A stretch of DNA of 64,000 bases from Roseobacter sp. (GTDB taxonomy: Bacteria; Pseudomonadota; Alphaproteobacteria; Rhodobacterales; Rhodobacteraceae): contig PCCY01000021.1 of NCBI GenBank assembly GCA_002731875.1, positions 104,600-168,599 on the forward strand, given 5' to 3'. Position numbers and translations under genes: made by a program. Within the stretch, counting starts at the first letter, position 1, and every line of letters starts with the position of its first letter. The notes under the pieces were generated by a model that was not told where the DNA came from, searched no databases, and worked only from the letters and a program-made list of their open reading frames with translations. Shown piece after piece: positions 26,648 through 36,352 of this stretch.

Positions 26648-26982
26648 CACATGGGGATCCCTGATGCCCCAAACGATGACCGCGAGAGGCATTGCACGGT
26701 CTCGGGGCGTGACAATACGCTTCTGATGGTGGCGACCGTTGTATCGTCGACACCGATAATTGCCGACTTCGCAAAGACCCGGACCTCGGTCGCATCGGCA
26801 TTGTCAATGACACAGTTCGTAAAGGGGGTGATCAGTTCCTTGGGTACCTGAGGAAAGCGAGTGGCGATTGCCTCTGTGACAACGCCCTTGGCCCCTTCGC
26901 GCGCCATGCCGTCGACCCGTTGCGTTGCTTGTTCGCAGGCCGTCAGTGCAAGAAATATGGACATTGCAATCAGTGGTTTCAT
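26647..26982 (-). CDS. Small lipoprotein inside the sdh operon
   Basis: A 111-residue protein with a lipobox signal (MKPLIAMSIFLALTACEQAT, acylated at Cys16). It is probably anchored in the periplasm or outer membrane. The mature part is helical with two later cysteines (NCVIDN, VQCLSR) that could form a disulfide. No named family is recognised, though similar short lipoproteins occur between sdhA and sdhB in related genomes. The ATG at 26982 is chosen because it starts the signal peptide. Confidence 0.7.
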   Translation of the reverse strand: MKPLIAMSIFLALTACEQATQRVDGMAREGAKGVVTEAIATRFPQVPKELITPFTNCVIDNADATEVRVFAKSAIIGVDDTTVATIRSVLSRPETVQCLSRSSFGASGIPM

Positions 26983-27117
26983 GCTGCCTGCTTTCGACCT
27001 GGTCCGGCCCTGTAGAATGTGCATCCCGTCGTCTGCCCCGAAACCATAAAGCGGTATCGCCCTCGCGGGCGATCCTGCTTCATCATCCGCAGCAATAAGG
27101 GTGCTTCAATCATTGGA

Positions 27118-28923
27118 TCAGTACACCCGCGCCTTGGGGGCGATTTTCTTCAGATCAATCCCACCTTCATCCTGTGGGGTCAGCGGATCCAGGTGAACGC
27201 CGCGATAGCTTAGCGTTGCTTCGTTCCCGTCAAACCACGCAAGGCTGTGCTTGCGCCAGTTTTCATCATCGCGTTCCGGATAGTCTTCATGCGCATGAGC
27301 GCCTCGGCTTTCCTTGCGGGCTGCCGCAGCCGTAATGGTCGCAACGGCGTTCGGCATCAGGTTGGTTAGCTCCAGAGTCTCCATCAGATCCGAATTCCAG
27401 TACAGAGACTTGTCCGTTACCTTCAGGTCAGAAAGCTTGGCCGCGACCTCGTCCATCTTTACCTTGCCCTCGTTCAGGGTCTTGTCGGTACGGAAAACCG
27501 CCGCATCCGCTTGCATTGTCTTTTGCATTTCCAGCCGCAATTCCGCTGTCGGCGTTTGACCATTTGCGTAGCGTATCGCGTCAAACCGTTCAAAGGCCGC
27601 CGCAACCGACTTGAGGTTCGGAGCAGGAAGCGGCGTTTTGGGATCAACGACTTCCTTGGCGCGGATCGCCGCGGCGCGGCCGAACACCACCAGGTCGATC
27701 AGCGAATTTGACCCAAGCCGGTTCGCTCCATGCACCGACGCACAGCCTGCTTCGCCTACGGCCATCAATCCGGGGGCGATATTGTCCGGGTTGTCCGGTG
27801 TAGGCGACAGTACTTCACCCCAATAGTTGGTGGGGATACCGCCCATGTTATAATGCACGGTCGGCAGAACCGGGATCGGTTCCTTGGTCAGATCGACACC
27901 GGCAAAGATGCGGGCGGATTCCGAAATCCCCGGCAGGCGCAGATCAAGCGTTTCTTTGGGCAAATGGTTTAGATGCAGGTGGATGTGATCCTTGGCCGCC
28001 CCCACACCGCGCCCTTCGCGAATTTCCATTGTCATACACCGAGACACCACATCACGGCTGGCCAGGTCTTTGTAGGTGGGTGCGTACCGCTCCATAAAGC
28101 GTTCGCCTTCGGAGTTGGTCAGATACCCGCCTTCGCCACGCGCGCCTTCGGTGATCAGGCAACCGGCACCGTAAATGCCTGTGGGGTGGAACTGCACGAA
28201 CTCCATGTCTTGCAACGGCAACCCGGCGCGTGCAGCCATCCCGCCCCCGTCACCGGTGCACGTATGGGCAGAAGTCGCCGAAAAATAGGCCCGGCCATAG
28301 CCGCCGGTCGCCAATACCACCATCTTGGCGTTGAACAGGTGCATCGTGCCGTCGTCGAGCTTCCAGCACAGAACGCCCTGACACACACCGTCTTCGGACA
28401 TGATCAGATCAATCGCGAAATATTCGATATAGAATTCCGCGCTGTGCTTTAGCGACTGACCGTACAGTGTGTGCAAAATGGCATGGCCGGTGCGATCCGC
28501 TGCGGCGCAGGTGCGCTGCACCGGGGGGCCTTCACCGAATTCTGTAGTGTGCCCGCCGAACGGACGCTGATAGATCTTGCCCTCCTCGGTCCGGCTGAAA
28601 GGCACGCCGTAGTGCTCGAGCTCGTAAACCGCCTTGGGTGCCTCGCGAGCAAGATATTCCATCGCATCTGTATCGCCCAGCCAGTCAGACCCCTTGACCG
28701 TGTCGTACATGTGCCACTGCCAGTTATCGGGCCCCATGTTGGAAAGCGACGCGGCAATGCCGCCCTGCGCTGCGACAGTGTGGGACCGTGTCGGGAACAC
28801 CTTGGTGACGCAGGCGGTTTTCAATCCCTGCTCGGCCATGCCAAGCGTCGCACGCAGGCCAGCACCACCTGCCCCCACGACTACGACATCATAGTCATGT
28901 GTTTCGTATTCATATGCGGCCAT
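27118..28923 (-). CDS. sdhA: Succinate dehydrogenase flavoprotein subunit
   Basis: A 601-residue catalytic subunit oxidising succinate to fumarate on the cytoplasmic face of complex II. The FAD-binding motif is [18 protein letters not shown]. Covalent FAD attachment is at His48 ([10 protein letters not shown]), and the active-site block [25 protein letters not shown]-type sequence is intact, with its HPTG and EGARG elements. The length is the family norm. The ATG at 28923 follows GGAG and starts [13 protein letters not shown] as in relatives. It follows sdhD after 31 nt. Confidence 0.97.
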   Translation of the reverse strand: MAAYEYETHDYDVVVVGAGGAGLRATLGMAEQGLKTACVTKVFPTRSHTVAAQGGIAASLSNMGPDNWQWHMYDTVKGSDWLGDTDAMEYLAREAPKAVYELEHYGVPFSRTEEGKIYQRPFGGHTTEFGEGPPVQRTCAAADRTGHAILHTLYGQSLKHSAEFYIEYFAIDLIMSEDGVCQGVLCWKLDDGTMHLFNAKMVVLATGGYGRAYFSATSAHTCTGDGGGMAARAGLPLQDMEFVQFHPTGIYGAGCLITEGARGEGGYLTNSEGERFMERYAPTYKDLASRDVVSRCMTMEIREGRGVGAAKDHIHLHLNHLPKETLDLRLPGISESARIFAGVDLTKEPIPVLPTVHYNMGGIPTNYWGEVLSPTPDNPDNIAPGLMAVGEAGCASVHGANRLGSNSLIDLVVFGRAAAIRAKEVVDPKTPLPAPNLKSVAAAFERFDAIRYANGQTPTAELRLEMQKTMQADAAVFRTDKTLNEGKVKMDEVAAKLSDLKVTDKSLYWNSDLMETLELTNLMPNAVATITAAAARKESRGAHAHEDYPERDDENWRKHSLAWFDGNEATLSYRGVHLDPLTPQDEGGIDLKKIAPKARVY

Positions 28924-28954
28924 GTCTCGGTCTCCGGTATAGCGTATGCGTGGG

Positions 28955-29326
28955 TTAAAGTGCGATGCGGGCGATGGCGAAAACACCGATCGCCGCTGCA
29001 CCGTAACTGATGCAAGTCATCAAGATGATCGCGATTTTCTGCGATATCCCATAAACGTAATCTTCGATCAGGACCTGTACGCCGTCGTTGAAATGTTTGA
29101 AGCCCACGACAAGCGTAAGTGCAGCGACGATGGCGGGGAATGGCCGGGAATAATAGGCGAGTATCTCTTCGTAGCTCCCGCCCAGTACGGCCCCGAAAGT
29201 AAAGACAAACAGCGGGATCAAAATCAGCAATGCAACCGAGCTGATCTTCATGCTCCAGAAATGTCCGGTCCCTGTCTTGGCGGAACCCATGCCGATCGCG
29301 CGTTTGTGGTCTGTCAAAAATGGCAT
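28955..29326 (-). CDS. sdhD: Succinate dehydrogenase membrane anchor subunit
   Basis: A 123-residue protein with three membrane helices that contributes to the ubiquinone and haem b site of complex II. The first segment is preceded by the conserved-looking [34 protein letters not shown] in the third part includes the His/Asp-Tyr region associated with haem and quinone. It begins 10 nt after the sdhC stop. Confidence 0.9.
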   Translation of the reverse strand: MPFLTDHKRAIGMGSAKTGTGHFWSMKISSVALLILIPLFVFTFGAVLGGSYEEILAYYSRPFPAIVAALTLVVGFKHFNDGVQVLIEDYVYGISQKIAIILMTCISYGAAAIGVFAIARIAL

Positions 29327-29336
29327 GTCAAACCCC

Positions 29337-29720
29337 TCAGATAATGAATGCTGTGATGATGGTCAAAACCACCGAACCGATCAGGATAGACCAACCTAAC
29401 CGCTCGGCGGTTTGCAGGTCCAACGCATGTCCGGTGTCCCATATCAAATGCCGAATGCCGGCCAGCGTGTGGTACCACAGGCCCAAGAGCGACAGGAACA
29501 TGACCAGATCGCCAAACCAACTGGTGATAAATCCGTTAATGGCGTCAAACGCTTCGGCGGACGTCGCTGCGGCAAGAAACCACCACACGATCAAGAGTGC
29601 CGCGACCAGCATCGCATTGCCGGTTATTCTAGTCAGGATCGACGTCATTGATGTTAGCTGCGGGCGGTAGATCGTCAGATGCGGTGACAACGGGCGATTG
29701 CCCCGGTTCACATCAGCCAT
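29337..29720 (-). CDS. sdhC: Succinate dehydrogenase cytochrome b556 subunit
   Basis: A 127-residue membrane subunit of complex II, first gene of the operon. The N-terminal RPLSPHLTIYRPQLTSMTSI is the signature of SdhC, and the haem-ligand region is HTLAGIRHLIWDTGH. Three membrane helices are visible. The ATG at 29720 is chosen because AAGGA lies 7 nt upstream and MADVNRGNRPLSPHL is the usual start. Paired TGTGATCAC palindromes lie 147-177 bp upstream. Confidence 0.94.
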   Translation of the reverse strand: MADVNRGNRPLSPHLTIYRPQLTSMTSILTRITGNAMLVAALLIVWWFLAAATSAEAFDAINGFITSWFGDLVMFLSLLGLWYHTLAGIRHLIWDTGHALDLQTAERLGWSILIGSVVLTIITAFII

Positions 29721-29866
29721 GATGGATTCCTTTTCTCGTCTTCTCGTCAAGATGCCCTATAGATAGCGGCATTTTCAGGGCTGTCACGTACAGAGGGCGG
29801 TTTTCGTGACGGTTACTTTGCATAGCGATACATTTTTCACCCAGTTTCGAGTGAATATCCCAAATT

Positions 29867-29897
29867 TGTGATCACGGGATTTTAAACTGTGATCACA
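29867..29897. promoter_or_regulatory. Paired TGTGATCACA operator upstream of sdhC
   Basis: Two palindromes, TGTGATCACG (29867-29876) and TGTGATCACA (29888-29897), have centres exactly 21 bp apart. The same pair with the same spacing occurs upstream of sucC. GTGATCAC fits the general GT-N-AC half-site layout of GntR-family regulators. A GntR activator of TCA genes, AkgR, is known in Rhodobacter sphaeroides; linking it to these sites is inference. Confidence 0.7.
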
Positions 29898-29911
29898 AAT
29901 GCCAAAGCGCG

Positions 29912-30675
29912 TCACCCGGTCCATTTGTACCAGGCAAATTGAAGCCGGTGCTTGAGAGATTTCATCAGATAGCCTTTGGCCTTCTTGCGCTTGTTTTCAT
30001 CTTTCTTCTCGGTTGGATTGAAACCGATATGGCGTACATCCCCCGCCGACAGGCTCGCCAATGAAAAACCCTTGAGCTTATGAACAAAGCTGATGTCGCG
30101 TTCCGGCCCGATGTCTCCATAGGGGCCAAAGGCCTGATAGTCCGACATTCTTCGCAATCCGGGGTTGAACGAAAAGCTCCCCCAGCGGCGGTGTGATTTC
30201 GGATCGGTGCGGAAATAGCCGACGCCGTCGAGATGCTGTTCTTCGACGTCAAATATCTTGCGTGGCCATTCCTCCCGCGCCCGCAACATCACGGCGTGGA
30301 TTTTAGGGAACGCATCAAGCAAAGCCCGCGATTCGGTCAAGAACAGGCTGGAGGGGAAAACCCAGTCTTCTTCGCAGTGAAAAACGTAAGGAGTCTTTAC
30401 TTCGCCATAGGCCCGATCAACCGATCGTATCTGCCCCAGGTTTTGCGTATTCTGAAGAAACACATGCGACCTGTCGGCCAGCAGACGGGCGACTACATCT
30501 TTTGTTGCGGCGCAGTCCGAATCCTCGATCACCACGAATTTGTCTATGCCGGTCAGATCGCATGCCAGCATGGAAGTGAGGGTCTGTTCCAGTTCTGCGG
30601 GGCGGTTGCAGCAGGTGATGACGACGGTTGCGAAACCGCTCCGGTCGTCCTGTGCTCCTGCTGCAACCATATTCA

Positions 30676-30676
<1 letters not shown>
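29912..30676 (-). CDS. Family 2-type glycosyltransferase
   Basis: A 254-residue GT-A fold protein with the N-terminal nucleotide-sugar segment TVVITCCNRPAELEQTLTSML and acidic motifs VIEDSD and HCEEDWVF. The latter probably provides the DxD-like metal site. The C terminus is very basic (KKDENKRKKAKGYLMKSLKH), suggesting peripheral membrane contact. Acceptor and donor are unknown. Its ATG at 30676 overlaps the mdh stop by one base (TAATG), so it is translated from the mdh message. Confidence 0.8.
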
Positions 30677-31800
<1,124 letters not shown>

Positions 31801-31818
31801 ACAGGACGGTAAGATGGC

Positions 31819-32838
31819 TTAGCCTTGGTATTCTGGCTGTGCCTTCAACGCGTCTTTGTTGCTGTCGATATAGATGCGGAAGTCGTCACCGTTGGAATTC
31901 TGCATGATTTGCAGCTCATCCCAAGTTACGGCAACAGGCTTTTCACCCAGACCAAGGAAGCCGCCAACGTTGATCACAACTTGCGATACCTGGCCGTTGT
32001 CACCCATGATCAAGCTGTCGATTTCGCCAACGGTCTCGTCGTTGGTGCCATACACATAGGCACCTTCCAGATCGTCCGCGGTCAGCTTGGCAATGCGATT
32101 CATATCAGCGTTTGCATAACCTTCGCGCTTTACAGCGGGAGGTGTCAGCATTGGACGATCGGTAACAGGCTGGTTCACGTTCGACTGGTTAGCCTGAGCG
32201 TCTTTCGCAGGTACTGTTCCGTCCGCCATTTTCATGTCAGACTTCTGGTCCATCGACGCCTTGGCGTTGTTGTCCATATTGGCGTTGTTGTTGCCCATAT
32301 TGGCGTTGTTGTTGTCCATGTTGGTTTTCATGGAACCAGCATTTTCGGTCTTTGTCGTGTTGGTAAGATCGGTCGAACCGGCGGCATTGGCATTTACGTC
32401 CAATGTCTTGCGGTCAAACTCAGGTGCCTGTTCCAGCGCCGCCTTGGATGTGTTCACAACCAGGAAGCGACCGTTGGCATCGCCTTCTTGACGAACAACC
32501 TTGATGGCATCCATGCTGACGCTCACGTCACGTTCGCCCATGCCCAAGAAGCCGCCGATACCCAGAATGACAGCTTTGACCTGGCCGTCGGCACCAACAA
32601 TAATATCGTTGATTTCGCCGATATCATCCCAGTTTTTTTGCCCATCGGCTGCGATGGTCGCGTTTGTGTCGATTTGGGCTTCAGAATTATATACACGCAT
32701 GCCGATCAAATCAGATGCGAAGAAGTCGTTAGCGGTGGCCGCTACTGTGCCAAAGCCAGGGTTGGTGTGGGTCTCTGCAAAAGCTGCGCCAGAGAGGCTA
32801 ATAAGAATCGCCGTTGTGCTCAAAAAACGTTTCATCAT
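31819..32838 (-). CDS. Secreted protein with two PRC-barrel domains
   Basis: A 339-residue protein with a Sec signal peptide (ending about residue 22, GAAFAET). It carries one PRC-barrel at about residues 30-130 (IGEINDIIVGADGQVKAVIL) and a second at about 245-335 (VGEIDSLIMGDNGQVSQVVI). The two domains share the motif (V/I)GGFLG(M/L)GE. They are joined by a low-complexity Asn/Met linker containing near-repeats NMDNNNANMGNNNANMDNN. Secreted PRC-barrel proteins are often stress-linked envelope proteins; the exact role is unknown. AGGAG lies 5 nt upstream of the first ATG. Confidence 0.85.
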   Translation of the reverse strand: MMKRFLSTTAILISLSGAAFAETHTNPGFGTVAATANDFFASDLIGMRVYNSEAQIDTNATIAADGQKNWDDIGEINDIIVGADGQVKAVILGIGGFLGMGERDVSVSMDAIKVVRQEGDANGRFLVVNTSKAALEQAPEFDRKTLDVNANAAGSTDLTNTTKTENAGSMKTNMDNNNANMGNNNANMDNNAKASMDQKSDMKMADGTVPAKDAQANQSNVNQPVTDRPMLTPPAVKREGYANADMNRIAKLTADDLEGAYVYGTNDETVGEIDSLIMGDNGQVSQVVINVGGFLGLGEKPVAVTWDELQIMQNSNGDDFRIYIDSNKDALKAQPEYQG

Positions 32839-32857
32839 CGTTACTCCTATTCGGGGT

Positions 32858-32911
32858 CCGAGTGGCCATCACTCGGTTGTGATATCAACTACGCTCCCTG
32901 AAATACGTTCC
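32858..32911 (-). promoter_or_regulatory. EcfG-like promoter and 5'-leader hairpin of the PRC-barrel gene
   Basis: On the minus strand GGAAC (32907-32911) is followed after 16 bp by AGTT (32887-32890), close to the GGAAC-N16/17-CGTT promoter of the alphaproteobacterial general stress sigma factor. Downstream, CCGAGTG/CACTCGG form a perfect 7-bp stem with a 5-nt loop at 32858-32876, just before the ribosome-binding site. Confidence 0.4.
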
Positions 32912-33000
32912 CCGAAATTTAACTTTTTTCTTTTTTTGATTTTTCCCTTACGCCCGGATTATTCTAAATGGCGTTCAAGAGGCCGCGATCGGTAAATTCC

Positions 33001-33070
33001 GGTGCCGGCACCTCAGGGTTGCGGTGAAGGAACGCTCCGTCCTGGCCTCATCAGGCTTCCGAGGGGACGG
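33001..33070. other. Intergenic stretch with nested inverted repeats
   Basis: The 270-bp gap 32839-33108 carries the perfect 12-bp palindrome GGTGCCGGCACC (33001-33012). It also carries a nested pair, CCGTCC (33037-33042) with GGACGG (33065-33070), enclosing GCCT/AGGC. It may be a small RNA or a structured leader; no coding frame is convincing here. The T-rich run at 32923-32946 has no hairpin directly before it. Confidence 0.25.
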
Positions 33071-33108
33071 GGCATAGAGCGGCAAAATAGGTTAACTCCG
33101 CTGTGTTA

Positions 33109-33234
33109 TTAGAAAAGCCACACTGCCAAATCGGCGGCCCAGCGTGCTGGCGCGATATTATCCTTCGCCGCGACGAACGCGGTAGCGACCGCTGTCAGAC
33201 CGATAAGTTGAAGCAGCTTCTGGGACTTCTGCAT
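33109..33234 (-). CDS. Putative 41-residue small membrane or amphipathic protein
   Basis: A short frame starting ATG at 33234 and ending TAA at 33109. It encodes MQKSQKLLQLIGLTAVATAF followed by VAAKDNIAPARWAADLAVWL and a final F. A basic N terminus is followed by one hydrophobic helix (about residues 8-23). AAAGG lies 9 nt upstream of the start. Two 9-bp direct repeats lie 23-51 bp upstream. No family is recognised, but composition, ribosome-binding site and isolated position make it a credible small gene. Confidence 0.5.
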   Translation of the reverse strand: MQKSQKLLQLIGLTAVATAFVAAKDNIAPARWAADLAVWLF

Positions 33235-33256
33235 TGCGACGCCTTTCGATATTGTG

Positions 33257-33285
33257 TTCGTGACCGTCAGATAATTTTCGTGACC
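33257..33285. repeat. TTCGTGACC direct repeats, 20-bp period
   Basis: Identical 9-mers TTCGTGACC at 33257-33265 and 33277-33285, one full pair of helical turns apart, lie directly upstream of the 41-residue gene. The rest of the gap to mcl2 (33286-33512) shows no gene or clear structure. Confidence 0.6.
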
Positions 33286-33512
33286 CTTTGATTGTCGTCG
33301 TGAGCTTGGGACGTTGATCGCGAACCGCGTAACCGGAACGCGGATCAGCCCCGTATCTTCTGGTCCGGCCCTTCCGAGGTCGCCGGAGCACCAACGTGCC
33401 TCAGAACACCAAAGTTTTTATTAACGAGGAAATTTCAGCGTATGAAAGAAGCTTCATGCTGCGGCGCGGCACGTTTGCCCTTGAGGTTTTTGTCTAAAAA
33501 TGCAGACCTACA

Positions 33513-33522
33513 CGCAACATTA
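33513..33522. promoter_or_regulatory. CGCAACATTA element upstream of mcl2
   Basis: A word resembling those upstream of ccrA and ecm, located 20 bp before the mcl2 start and thus overlapping the leader region. The role is inferred from similarity only. Confidence 0.25.
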
Positions 33523-33541
33523 TTTCCTGGAGAGTCGTTCG

Positions 33542-34399
33542 ATGTCGAAAATCACCCGTCCGCTGCGTTCCGTTCTTTACATACCCGGCTCCAAGGAACG
33601 CGCGCTGGATAAGGCGCGTGGTCTTCCCACGGATGCGATCATTTTCGATCTGGAGGATGCAGTGATCCCGGACGAAAAAACCAGCGCGCGAGACACGCTG
33701 GCACGTGCTCTGCAACAAGGTGGTTATGGCAGTCGTTTCAAGGTGGTTCGTATCAACGGACTTGATACCGAATGGGGGCGTGAGGATGCGCAGGCGGCTG
33801 CCCAGATGGATTGTGACGCCATACTGCTCCCCAAGGTCGAAAGCCCCGCCGATCTTGATACCCTCAGTGAAATCGTGGGTGACATCCCGCTCTGGGCAAT
33901 GATGGAAACACCCGGTGCGATGCTTAATGCCGCCGCTATCGGGTCGCACCCTATGTTGCAGTGTATGGTCATGGGCACCAATGACCTTAACAAAGACCTG
34001 CAAACCCGGGTTCGCCCTGACCGGCTGCCGTTGATGACCGGCCTGGGGTTATGCGTGTTGGCGGCCAAGGCGAATGGCATCGCGATCATTGACGGTGTGT
34101 ATAACGCCTTCAAGGATGATGAGGGCCACCGCGCCGAATGCGACCAGGGCCGTGATATGGGATTTGACGGAAAATCCCTGATTCACCCGGCGCAACTGGA
34201 TGTCGCCAATGCCGCTTTCTCCCCCTCCGAGGCCGAAGCAGATTTGGCGCGGCGTCAAATCGCGGCGTTTGACGAAATGCAGGCAACAGGTCAGGGTGTG
34301 GCAGTCGTCGATGGACGTATCGTCGAGAATTTGCACGTTGCTACCGCCCGCGAGACATTGGCAAAACTGGACGCGATTGCGGCCCTTAAAACGGAGTAG
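33542..34399 (+). CDS. mcl2: (3S)-Malyl-CoA thioesterase (Mcl2 type)
   Basis: A 285-residue member of the CitE/malyl-CoA lyase family. The start SKITRPLRSVLYIPGSKERALDKA and the segments WAMMETPGAMLNAA, MVMGTNDLNKDL and MGFDGKSLIHPAQL match the shorter Rhodobacter Mcl2 rather than Mcl1. Mcl2 hydrolyses (3S)-malyl-CoA to malate and CoA, the last step of glyoxylate plus acetyl-CoA assimilation in the EMC pathway. The ATG at 33542 follows GGAGAG, while the upstream ATG at 33500 lacks a ribosome-binding site. It begins a four-gene run ending in mch. Confidence 0.9.
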   Translation: MSKITRPLRSVLYIPGSKERALDKARGLPTDAIIFDLEDAVIPDEKTSARDTLARALQQGGYGSRFKVVRINGLDTEWGREDAQAAAQMDCDAILLPKVESPADLDTLSEIVGDIPLWAMMETPGAMLNAAAIGSHPMLQCMVMGTNDLNKDLQTRVRPDRLPLMTGLGLCVLAAKANGIAIIDGVYNAFKDDEGHRAECDQGRDMGFDGKSLIHPAQLDVANAAFSPSEAEADLARRQIAAFDEMQATGQGVAVVDGRIVENLHVATARETLAKLDAIAALKTE

Positions 34400-34404
34400 C
34401 CCAC

Positions 34405-34962
34405 ATGATGGCACTTTTGATCCTCGGACTCATCCTTTGGGTCGGGGCCCATTATTTCAGACGACTGATGCCGCAGCAGCGTGCCGCCCTTGGAAAAAAG
34501 GGCAAGGGTCTTATCGCGGTTGTTATCGTTATCGCGCTGGTGATGATCATCATTGGCTATCGCGGTGCTGCGTTCATAGACGTCTGGATGCCGCCGACGT
34601 ACCTTGTTCACCTCAACAACTTGCTGATGGTCCTCGCATTCTGGGTCTACGGGTCAAGTGCCGCCAAAGGTGCGAAGGCATGGCCTGCCAATAAAACCCG
34701 ACACCCGCAATTGCTTGCCGTCAAGATATGGGCCTTCGCGCACTTGCTGGTAAACGGCGATCTGGCTTCGATCATTCTGTTCGGCAGCATGTTGGCCTGG
34801 GCCGTAGGTGCGGTGATCCTGATCAACCGAGCAGAGCCGCATTGGACGCCTCCGCCTCATGCAGGCAAAGCCACCTACATCCGTCTCGCGATTATAACAG
34901 TTGTGATGCTGGCGATCGTCATCGCCATTCATACGCTGCTTGGCGTGCCGCCCTTTCCCTGA
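34405..34962 (+). CDS. NnrU family membrane protein
   Basis: A 185-residue inner-membrane protein with five to six hydrophobic segments and the NnrU-type pattern HLNNLLMVLAFWVYG and ARHP-like KTRHPQLLAVKIWAFAHLL, containing His residues near the membrane. NnrU was named for a gene linked to nitric-oxide reductase expression, but most relatives have no known role; some resemble 15-cis-zeta-carotene isomerase. It starts 5 nt after mcl2 and clearly shares its message. Confidence 0.8.
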   Translation: MMALLILGLILWVGAHYFRRLMPQQRAALGKKGKGLIAVVIVIALVMIIIGYRGAAFIDVWMPPTYLVHLNNLLMVLAFWVYGSSAAKGAKAWPANKTRHPQLLAVKIWAFAHLLVNGDLASIILFGSMLAWAVGAVILINRAEPHWTPPPHAGKATYIRLAIITVVMLAIVIAIHTLLGVPPFP

Positions 34963-34980
34963 CCTATTAAGAGAAGTTCC

Positions 34981-35184
34981 ATGAAACTCTACCGCTTCCT
35001 GTCCGAAGAGGACACATCCGCCTTTTGTCACAAGGTTACCGATGCACTGAACAAGGGCTGGGAACTTTACGGCACGCCCACGCAGACATGGGATGCGAAG
35101 GCAAACGTCATGCGCTGCGGTCAGGCCGTGACCAAGGAAGTCGAAGGCACCTATACGCCTGACACCAAACTGGGGGCACAATGA
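34981..35184 (+). CDS. DUF1737 domain protein
   Basis: A 67-residue single-domain protein with the DUF1737 layout: MKLYRFLSEEDTSAFCHKVT, then ALNKGWELYGTPTQTWD and a final strand including CGQAVTKEV. The fold resembles small beta-alpha proteins often encoded beside metabolic enzymes; no activity is known. It is wedged between nnrU and mch, with GAGAAG upstream of its start, and overlaps the mch start by 4 nt (ATGA). Confidence 0.82.
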   Translation: MKLYRFLSEEDTSAFCHKVTDALNKGWELYGTPTQTWDAKANVMRCGQAVTKEVEGTYTPDTKLGAQ

Positions 35185-36221
35185 TGGCACAGGCCAAGAC
35201 CAACAAGGGCCGTTTCTTCGAGGACTATAAAGTAGGCGAGACGCTGCATCATGCTGTGCCCCGCACGGTCAAGGATGGTGAACGCGCGCTGTACCACGCG
35301 CTTTATCCCGCACGTCATGCGCTTTATTCCTCTGACCAGTTTGCCCAAAGCTGCGGCCTGCCTGCCAGCCCGTTGGACGATATGATCACCTTTCACATCG
35401 TGTTCGGGAAAACCGTGCCGGATGTATCGCTGAACGCCGTCGCCAATCTTGGCTATGCGCAGGGGCGATGGCTGGCTCCGGTCTGGCCTGGCGATACCCT
35501 GCGATCTGAATCCGAGGTGATCGGGCTCAAGCAGAACTCGAACGGTAAAACCGGGGTCGTCTATGTGCGCACCACCGGCTTTAACCAAAACGACACCAAA
35601 GTGCTGGAGTATGTCCGCTGGGTGATGGTGCGCAAACGCGATGCCGACGCCCCTGCTCCCGAAATGGTCGTGCCCGATCTGCCCAAGGCGCTGACAGTTG
35701 ACGATCTGTCGATCCCCGAAACGCTCGACTTCAGCAATTATGACTTTACCCTCGCGGGCGAGGCGCATCGCTGGGACGATTATACGGTTGGCGAGATGAT
35801 CGACCACGTGGATGGCGTCACCGTCGAAGAGGCGGAGCATATGATGGCCACGCGCCTGTGGCAGAACACGGCAAAGGTGCACTTTGACACCTCTGCCCGC
35901 CCGGACGGGTCGCGGCTGATCTATGGCGGGCACGTGATCTCGATGGCGCGGGCTCTGTCGTTCAACGGGCTGGCCAATGCGCAGATGATCGTGGGGCTAA
36001 ACGGCGGGGCGCACGCAAACCCCTGCCTTTCCGGCGACACGATCCGTGCTTGGACAGAGGTTCTGGACAAAGCTGACACTGCCGCCCCCGGCGTCGGGGC
36101 CATCCGGCTGCGGCTGGTCGCCACCAAAGGCGGGGAGCCGTTCAAGCTGAAGGGCGAAGACGGCAAATACCTGCCCGATGTTCTGCTTGACCTCGACTAT
36201 TGGGCACTGATGCCCAAATAA
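35181..36221 (+). CDS. mch: Mesaconyl-C1-CoA hydratase
   Basis: A 346-residue double-hotdog (MaoC-like) hydratase that adds water to mesaconyl-CoA, giving beta-methylmalyl-CoA in the EMC pathway. The N-terminal FFEDYKVGETLHHAVPRTV and the second MaoC unit WDDYTVGEMIDHVDGVTVEE, with IYGGHVISMARAL, match Rhodobacter Mch. It is the last gene of the mcl2 run. Either of two adjacent ATGs (35181 or 35184) could serve; the first overlaps the DUF1737 stop. The product is cleaved by a lyase (Mcl1) not found in this window. Confidence 0.93.
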   Translation: MMAQAKTNKGRFFEDYKVGETLHHAVPRTVKDGERALYHALYPARHALYSSDQFAQSCGLPASPLDDMITFHIVFGKTVPDVSLNAVANLGYAQGRWLAPVWPGDTLRSESEVIGLKQNSNGKTGVVYVRTTGFNQNDTKVLEYVRWVMVRKRDADAPAPEMVVPDLPKALTVDDLSIPETLDFSNYDFTLAGEAHRWDDYTVGEMIDHVDGVTVEEAEHMMATRLWQNTAKVHFDTSARPDGSRLIYGGHVISMARALSFNGLANAQMIVGLNGGAHANPCLSGDTIRAWTEVLDKADTAAPGVGAIRLRLVATKGGEPFKLKGEDGKYLPDVLLDLDYWALMPK

Positions 36222-36352
36222 CGGCGGGTGGCGGATTGTTTGGCAGCCACCAGGCCGCATTTCCAGCGCAGTTGTGTCACTTCAAGAGAATTTGCGAGAT
36301 GCAAGCAATGACAGGCGAAAGTTTGCTTGCCTCCCCACCTCCTTCGGCATTT

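Noticed and set aside
32923-32946. T-rich run resembling a terminator tail
   Set aside because: No stable hairpin lies directly before it on either strand.
33432-33480. Possible leader peptide frame starting MKEASCCGAAR before mcl2
   Set aside because: It runs past the mcl2 start in another frame without a stop near it. No attenuator hairpins are seen.
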